Part shown: positions 5,808-9,186 of the stretch, piece by piece
Layout: each line of letters starts with the position of its first letter
Position numbering within the stretch: position 1 is the first letter of the stretch
Assembly (NCBI GenBank): GCA_946539625.1
Contig: CAMNHT010000037.1
Span: 1 to 9,186, forward strand
Source of the DNA: an uncultured Clostridia bacterium
GTDB taxonomy: Bacteria; Bacillota_A; Clostridia; Christensenellales; CAG-138
Direction of reading: 5' to 3'
Length of the DNA stretch: 9,186 bases
The notes under the pieces: model-generated
Databases searched by the model: none
Told to the model about the DNA's origin: nothing
Seen by the model: the letters and a program-made list of their open reading frames with translations, nothing else
Translations under genes and position numbers: made by a program

Positions 5808-8461
5808 AACCGCTGAAACTGGAATTGCAGGCATTCGGACCGTACGTGGAAAAACAGACGGTCGATTTTGAAAAGCTCGCCGAAAAAGGCATGTTTCTGA
5901 TTACGGGAAACACCGGCAGCGGCAAGACAACGATCTTCGATGCCATGACGTTTGCGCTGTACGGCGGCGGCAGCGGCGAAGAGTCCAGAACGAGAAACGG
6001 CAGAAACGATCTTGAGGAATGGCGCTGCACGCAGGCGGGCAGGGAGCTTGATACGTTCGTTGCGTTCACGTTCTGCGTCCGCGGCAGAACATATCTGTTC
6101 AAACGCGCGCTCCTCCCGAAGCGGGTCAATTTTCTGCCGCAGAATGAGGCGGGGGAGATCGACGAATACGGCAACGTGATCCCGTTTTTCGAGAATCCGA
6201 AAAAGGACGATCTGACCCGCAAGGCGGAGGAGCTGCTCGGGCTTACAAAGGAGCAGTTCCGGCAGGTCGTACTGCTGCCGCAGGGGCAGTTTGAACGCTT
6301 TTTGACCGCATCGTCCGACGAGAAGCAAGGCATTCTGCAAAAAATATTCGATTCCGCGCGGTGGGAGCAGTATGCGCAGGCGTTCTATAACATTGCGAAG
6401 GACCGGAAAGCGGCGCTGGATGATGAAAAGCGCGACGTCATGAGCGCGTTGGAGGAGGAAGGCGTTATTGACGTTGACGCGCTCTCGGGAAAAATCGCGG
6501 CAATGGTTGCGGAACGGGATGCGCTTACCGAAACGCACAAAACGTTCGAAGGAGAAAAGAAGCAGAAACTGCTTGACGCGGACAAGCATCTCTTTGAAGC
6601 GTTCAAAGAGATGCACAGACGGGAAGCCGACGTGCGCGGCCTGGAAGCGCAGAAGCCGGAGATCGACGCGCTTCGCACCGCATACGGCGAGGCGGAAAAG
6701 GCGGAATCGCTGCGCAGCGTGCTGACAGATTGCGAAGCGGCGCAGGCGTCGTTTGAAACAAGGAAAAGAGCACTTGCGTCCGAAACGCAGATGCTTCCGG
6801 CTGCGCAGGAGGCGGAGACGGACGCCGCCGAACGGTTCAGAGAACATGAGGAACGGTCTCCCGTGGCAGATCTGACAAAAAGAATCGCCGAGTACGAGGC
6901 AAAGCTACCGTCGTATCGCAGCTATGGGGAACAGACGGCGATGCTCGCCGCCGCCGAGAAGGCGTTCGTACGTGCGAAAAAGGAAAGCGAAACGGCAGCA
7001 AAGGTGCTTGAGCTTGCCCAAAGGAGAGCTGTTGAAGCGAAAACTGCGTTTGATGAAGCAGACGCGCTTGCGAAGGAATACCGCGATCGCTATTTTGCGG
7101 GGATCTACGGCGAGATCGCGGGAACGCTCACCGAGGGAGAGCCGTGTCCGGTGTGCGGAAGCGTTACGCATCCGCATCCGGCGAAAAAGTCCGCCGACAG
7201 TGTCGGAAAGGACGACATGGAACGGGCGGAGGAAGAAGCGGTTCGGATCCGAAAACTTTGGGATCGCGCGGAAAACGAGCGAAAGGAAGCCGAACGCAAA
7301 AAGACAGAGTCTTCTGAACGGCTGAACGAAGCGGAACGAAACAAAGTAAAAGCGGAAACGGAGCTTACGGCGTCCGAACGGAATCTGATCGAGGGCGTTG
7401 CCGACGAAAAAGCACTTCTGGATCGGATCGAAGCGGAAAAAACGCAGATCGCACAGTATCAGGAGGACGCGATCCTGCTGAAAACACGGCACGAAGACGC
7501 TGCAAAGCGGCTGACGGCTTTGAAAGAGCGCATCCGCGGCGCGGAAAAAGAGCGGGAGCAGGCGGAGGAAAAACTGCAGGCCGCGAAAACGACACTTCTC
7601 GACGCGCTGCAGGAGACCGGCTATCCGGACGCCGCCGCGGCAAAAGAAAAGCTTGCGTCTGCCGATCAGAGACAGCGCATGCACGAACGGATCGTCGCGT
7701 TCGGCACCTCGCTCAAAGAAGCGCAGGAGGACCTTAAAAAACGGCAGACGGAACTGTCGGATCAGTCGGAACCCGACGCGGCACAGTTTGACGCGCGGCA
7801 GAAAGAGATCACCGAAGAAGCGAAACGTTTTGTGCAAAGGGATGCGGAGCTCGGAACGGATATCGGGCGACTGGAACGGAAGCGCGCGGCGCTTGCGGTA
7901 AAGTGGACGCATTATAAGGACAACGCACAGCAGGCGGAAAGCGATCTTGCGTTTGCAAGGAAGCTGCGCGGCGACACGGGGATCGGTCTCGGACGGTACG
8001 TGCTTGCGGTGATGTTCAATCAGGTCATCGGGGAAGCGAACCGGATGCTCAGAAATGTGCACAGCGGGCGGTATCAGCTGTTCCGCTCGGATGAGAGAGG
8101 CGCCGGAAACAAGCGCGGACTGGAGCTGAAGGTGCACGATAACCGCTGTCCGAACAAGGAGGGACGCGGCGTCGGTATGCTGTCCGGCGGCGAAAAGTTC
8201 CTCGTTTCGCTGGCGCTTTCCATCGGCATGTCCGCCGTTGCGCAAAGATCGGGCGTACAGATCGAAGCGCTGTTCATCGACGAGGGCTTCGGCACGCTGG
8301 ACGAGAGTTCGATCAACGACGCCATGAACGTGCTGGACAGCGTCCGCCGGAGCAGCGGCATGATCGGCATCATCAGCCACGTAAAGCTCTTGGAGGACAA
8401 TATCCCGACGCAGCTGCACGTTGAGAAGCGTGAATCCGGCAGCCGGATCGAGATCCGGTAA
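5804..8461 (+). CDS. sbcC: Exonuclease subunit SbcC (Rad50-type ABC ATPase with zinc hook)
   Basis: This 885-residue protein is the ATPase partner of SbcD. Walker A is GNTGSGKT (35-42), and the Q-loop region is VVLLPQGQFERFL (155-167). Two long charged coiled-coil arms run about 195-440 and 460-730. Between them is the zinc hook EPCPVCGSVTHPH with Cys448 and Cys451, through which two molecules join. The C-terminal half of the ATPase has the ABC signature LSGGEK (793-798), Walker B ALFIDEG with Asp826/Glu827, the D-loop GTLDE, and the switch histidine in ISHVKLL (His859). Every catalytic element is present. At 885 residues it is shorter than E. coli SbcC (about 1050) and B. subtilis SbcC (about 1130), with the difference in the coils. 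GGGAGGTGG, ending five bases before the ATG and inside sbcD, provides the ribosome site. Confidence 0.96.
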   Translation: MKPLKLELQAFGPYVEKQTVDFEKLAEKGMFLITGNTGSGKTTIFDAMTFALYGGGSGEESRTRNGRNDLEEWRCTQAGRELDTFVAFTFCVRGRTYLFKRALLPKRVNFLPQNEAGEIDEYGNVIPFFENPKKDDLTRKAEELLGLTKEQFRQVVLLPQGQFERFLTASSDEKQGILQKIFDSARWEQYAQAFYNIAKDRKAALDDEKRDVMSALEEEGVIDVDALSGKIAAMVAERDALTETHKTFEGEKKQKLLDADKHLFEAFKEMHRREADVRGLEAQKPEIDALRTAYGEAEKAESLRSVLTDCEAAQASFETRKRALASETQMLPAAQEAETDAAERFREHEERSPVADLTKRIAEYEAKLPSYRSYGEQTAMLAAAEKAFVRAKKESETAAKVLELAQRRAVEAKTAFDEADALAKEYRDRYFAGIYGEIAGTLTEGEPCPVCGSVTHPHPAKKSADSVGKDDMERAEEEAVRIRKLWDRAENERKEAERKKTESSERLNEAERNKVKAETELTASERNLIEGVADEKALLDRIEAEKTQIAQYQEDAILLKTRHEDAAKRLTALKERIRGAEKEREQAEEKLQAAKTTLLDALQETGYPDAAAAKEKLASADQRQRMHERIVAFGTSLKEAQEDLKKRQTELSDQSEPDAAQFDARQKEITEEAKRFVQRDAELGTDIGRLERKRAALAVKWTHYKDNAQQAESDLAFARKLRGDTGIGLGRYVLAVMFNQVIGEANRMLRNVHSGRYQLFRSDERGAGNKRGLELKVHDNRCPNKEGRGVGMLSGGEKFLVSLALSIGMSAVAQRSGVQIEALFIDEGFGTLDESSINDAMNVLDSVRRSSGMIGIISHVKLLEDNIPTQLHVEKRESGSRIEIR

Positions 8462-8473
8462 CGGGTATCAGGA

Positions 8474-9186
8474 TCAACTGAGATGCGCTTCCGCTTCCCG
8501 TACGGTTTTGATAAGATACCGAATCGACTGCACGGGATAATCGCCGGAAGCGGTCTCTCCGGTCAGCATGACGGACGCGGCGCCGTCCAGAACGGCGTTG
8601 AAAATGTCGGAAACCTCCGCACGGGTCGGAACGGGGCGGTGCGTCATGGAGTCAAGCATCTGCGTGACCACCATGAAATCCCTGCCTGCCTCACGGCAGA
8701 CCGCGGCGATGCGCTTCTGCACGGCAGGCAGCTCCCAAAGCGGAACGGCGTTTCCGAGATCGCCGCGGGCGATCACAATTTCATCACAGAAGGGGATCAG
8801 CTCATGCAGGTGTGCGATCCCCGTTTTATTTTCGACTTTTGCCAAAAGACGGATCTTGCTGCATCCTGCGCGGTCCAGTTCGCCGAGAACCTCGATAAGG
8901 TCCTCTTTGCAGCGTACAAAAGGCTGCATGACCGCGGTCACGCCATATTCCTTCGCCATGCGGATCTGTTCGCGATCCGCTTCGGTCATGGCGGGGGAGG
9001 GGATCGCGATCCCGGGCAGCGCGACGCTCTTTCGGCTGTCCAAAACACCGCCGCGCACGACGCGAAGCCGATGGGACGCTTCTAAAGTCAAAAGGATCTT
9101 ACCGTCGTCTAAAAGGATCTCCTGACGGAAAGCGGCGGTGTTCAGAGCGTCGCGTACGTCGATCGGAAACGGAAGCGCGTCTGTTT
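8474..9186 (-). CDS. pyk: Pyruvate kinase, short form lacking the C-terminal domain (N-terminus outside window)
   Basis: The minus-strand frame is open to the right edge, so 236 residues of the C-terminal side are visible. A TTG at 9091 is not the start, because ILLDDGKIL upstream of it is conserved pyruvate kinase sequence at the end of the B domain. The catalytic marks follow: LAKVEN at about 8845-8828 (active-site Lys, Glu), ARGDLG at about 8770-8753 (metal-binding Asp), VTQMLDSM with its Thr at 8665-8663, PVPTRAEVSD, and VMLTGETASGDYP. The enzyme makes pyruvate and ATP from phosphoenolpyruvate and ADP. The protein stops at REAEAHLS, the last helix of the TIM barrel. The roughly 120-residue C-terminal domain of usual enzymes is absent. 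Some residues are atypical: QPFVR where most have ASFVR, and GNAVPLWELP where GVEIPLEEVP is usual. A paralogue or pyruvate-kinase-like enzyme is possible. Confidence 0.9.
   Translation of the reverse strand, partial: TDALPFPIDVRDALNTAAFRQEILLDDGKILLTLEASHRLRVVRGGVLDSRKSVALPGIAIPSPAMTEADREQIRMAKEYGVTAVMQPFVRCKEDLIEVLGELDRAGCSKIRLLAKVENKTGIAHLHELIPFCDEIVIARGDLGNAVPLWELPAVQKRIAAVCREAGRDFMVVTQMLDSMTHRPVPTRAEVSDIFNAVLDGAASVMLTGETASGDYPVQSIRYLIKTVREAEAHLS

Noticed and set aside
5531..6847. Minus-strand open frame of 438 codons across the sbcD-sbcC junction
   Set aside because: Shadow of two conserved plus-strand genes, with compositional bias typical of antisense frames.
6905..8419. Minus-strand open frame of 504 codons opposite sbcC
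   Set aside because: It lies wholly within sbcC, is composed of Arg/Phe/Leu-rich nonsense, and has no ribosome site. The plus strand carries unmistakable SbcC motifs.

Overview
The window looks like a chromosomal segment from a GC-rich member of the Bacillota, probably a Clostridia-type gut or anaerobic lineage. The signs are near-perfect AAGGAGG ribosome binding sites (before the DHHW gene and sbcD), sigma-A promoters with 17-base spacers, an MBOAT/DHHW surface-acylation pair with a single N-terminal membrane anchor, and a Firmicutes-style adjacent sbcD-sbcC pair. The taxon is an inference; no rRNA or other marker gene is present.

Layout from left to right. (1) 2-376, plus: the C-terminal part of a GNAT acetyltransferase whose start lies outside the window, followed by a rho-independent terminator (382-411). 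(2) 421-504: an intergenic inverted-repeat element of the 'GTCATCCTGAG' type, between two convergent genes. (3) 525-1481, minus: a multi-pass membrane protein of the DUF1295 / steroid 5-alpha-reductase-like family. (4) 1482-1644: a divergent promoter region with two back-to-back promoters, each with a 17-base spacer. (5) 1645-3060 and 3073-4497, plus: a two-gene operon of an MBOAT O-acyltransferase and a DHHW/AlgJ-like SGNH protein. Together they probably move acyl groups across the membrane and onto an extracellular polymer. A hairpin terminator follows (4508-4538). (6) 4539-4670: an AT-rich intergenic stretch with a 13-base palindrome resembling the core of a Fur-family box and an extended -10 promoter. 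(7) 4671-5807 and 5804-8461, plus: sbcD and sbcC, overlapping by ATGA, encoding the Mre11/Rad50-type DNA end-processing nuclease and its ATPase. (8) 8474-9186, minus: the C-terminal part of a pyruvate kinase that ends at the end of the catalytic barrel, with no C-terminal allosteric domain. It converges on sbcC with only 12 bases between the stop codons.

Functionally the window is a set of unrelated housekeeping and cell-surface transcription units, not one system. I found no CRISPR array, transposase, phage gene, tRNA or rRNA, and no convincing new multi-gene system. The items most worth a second look are the domain-truncated pyruvate kinase, the folded repeat at 421-504, the Pro/Thr linker inside the DHHW protein, and the palindrome upstream of sbcD.
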